Shown here one piece after another: positions 13,167-14,084 of a stretch of DNA of 14,084 nucleotides (position 1 is the first letter of the stretch; every line of letters begins with the position of its first letter). Origin of the DNA: CASQEL01 sp036655975 (GTDB lineage: Bacteria > Desulfobacterota > Desulfovibrionia > Desulfovibrionales > Desulfovibrionaceae); the NCBI GenBank assembly GCA_036655975.1, contig JAVVPD010000060.1:1-14084 (forward strand), written 5' to 3'. The translations under genes were made by a program, and so were the position numbers. A model generated the notes under the pieces. It had not been told where the DNA came from. It did not search any database and saw only the letters and a list, made by a program, of their open reading frames with translations.

Positions 13167-14084
13167 GTGAAATTTTCGTGGAATACGCTCCCGCGCCCTT
13201 TGGCGGAACCTTTGCTTAAGGGCAGCGTTGGGCGCTTTCAATTGGCGGAACTGGCGGATGTGGCCCTGAACCTGACCAAGGAAGTGCCCGCTCCGCAAGC
13301 CGCGCATTTGCTCGACTTGGCTTCGGATATGTTCAGTGCGGCATGGGAATCAGATTTCCTTGATGCTGACATGGCCCGTCAGGCCTTGACTATGCACGGT
13401 ATGCGTCCTTTTTTGCATAAAAGTTTTGATAAAATCGCGCACCTTTTGTGTGCTTTGGTGCGTCTGCCTGAGGATACCGCAGAATTGCGCGCCTGCCTCA
13501 TGACCCGCAATGCCGAACAGACCTTGCAGTATGTGGAACACATGCGTAAGGCTGATCCCACGAATTTGTTTTGGACGCGGCAGGGAATTATGGTGGGCAT
13601 GGTTGAGGGGCAATTGGATTGGCTCGAACGTTGGGCGCACACCACTGATCCGAGCCTGCCCCGGCCCTTTGTTGAAAGCCTCTTGGGCGATATCGCTTAT
13701 TGCCGTGGCGAGTATAAAGATGCCTGCGGTCGCTATATGACGGCTTTGCGCGCCTTGCCTTTTTTAGCGTGGCGCGAGAAATTGGGCGAGGCCCTCTTTC
13801 ATATGGGGCAGATTCCCGAAGCCCTCGGGCAATGGGAAGCCGTGCTGGCGCGGCGTCCGTGGCACACCAATTTAGTGCTCCGCTGTGACGACGTGCGCCG
13901 AGGCCGGCATGAGGCCGGCCCCTTGCCCCACGGCAAGGGCGCAGTGCTGCTGTATACGTGGAATAAGGCCGAAGAATTGGCATTGACCCTGACCTCTTTA
14001 GCGGCTTCCCAATTGGGTGAGGCCCGTATTATTGTGCTCGACAACGGCTCTACCGACGCCACCCCTGAGGTGATTCGGGCTTGG
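13167..14084 (+). CDS. TPR-like/family-2 glycosyltransferase, GTG start, cut by window edge
   Basis: An open frame of 306 codons starts at GTG 13167 (V/M-KFSWNTLPRPLAEPLLKG) with GAGG 6 bases upstream and is still open at the last base. An ATG-only search would place the start far inside. The first 245 residues or so are helical, with two TPR-like repeats: LGDIAYCRGEYKDACGRYMT and LGEALFHMGQIPEALGQWEA. After a short Gly/Pro-rich linker the GT-A domain begins: GAVLLYTWNKAEELALTLTSL and IIVLDNGSTDATPEV. This layout and the shared LLY-WNK and NGSTD motifs mirror the 519-residue gene on the other side of the divergent promoter. The DxD site and catalytic region lie beyond the window. The substrate is unknown. 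Confidence 0.85.
   Translation, partial: MKFSWNTLPRPLAEPLLKGSVGRFQLAELADVALNLTKEVPAPQAAHLLDLASDMFSAAWESDFLDADMARQALTMHGMRPFLHKSFDKIAHLLCALVRLPEDTAELRACLMTRNAEQTLQYVEHMRKADPTNLFWTRQGIMVGMVEGQLDWLERWAHTTDPSLPRPFVESLLGDIAYCRGEYKDACGRYMTALRALPFLAWREKLGEALFHMGQIPEALGQWEAVLARRPWHTNLVLRCDDVRRGRHEAGPLPHGKGAVLLYTWNKAEELALTLTSLAASQLGEARIIVLDNGSTDATPEVIRAW

Overview
The window reads as ordinary chromosome from a sulfate-reducing bacterium of the Desulfovibrionaceae type. This is inferred from the porin (a Desulfovibrio-style homotrimeric outer-membrane porin with a terminal Phe), the FmdE/molybdopterin-binding fusion, a Rex regulator sitting with anaerobic-style cobamide genes, and moderate GC (mid-50s by eye). 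I cannot name the species.

Layout. (1) 1-2210, minus strand: nusA (only its first 80 codons are present), rimP and mutY. A good promoter overlaps the mutY stop codon, and an intrinsic terminator hairpin sits directly in front of the rimP ribosome-binding site, so rimP-nusA appears to be controlled by attenuation or read-through. (2) 2344-4555, plus strand: an FmdE-type zinc-finger domain fused to a MoeA-like molybdopterin-binding module, then a cytosolic cyclophilin (ppiB). (3) 4556-6440: an AT-rich upstream region, promoter and structured 5' UTR, then a 512-residue porin closed by a strong terminator with a UUCG loop. (4) 6482-10230: a cobamide island. cobQ runs left from a promoter that predicts a leaderless mRNA. 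In the other direction run rex, cobS and a small nitroreductase-like flavoprotein gene, tightly packed. A Rex half-operator lies in front of rex. (5) 10217-14084: glycosyltransferases. Two family-2 enzymes are coupled by an ATGA overlap on the minus strand. A third, GTG-initiated gene with helical TPR-like repeats in front of a GT2 domain diverges from them and runs off the window end.

How the parts fit. cobQ makes adenosylcobyric acid and cobS joins the lower ligand at the end of the pathway, so the rex/cob block couples cobamide assembly to a NADH/NAD+ sensor by position. The glycosyltransferase block probably decorates a surface structure; neither substrate nor target can be read from the sequence. 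No tRNA, rRNA, CRISPR array, insertion sequence, phage gene or attachment site was seen. The most interesting signals are regulatory (the rimP-nusA leader, leaderless cobQ, the Rex half-site), together with homopolymer tracts in cobS and cobQ, and the divergent pair of TPR-like/GT2 paralogues. I see no clearly new multi-gene system.
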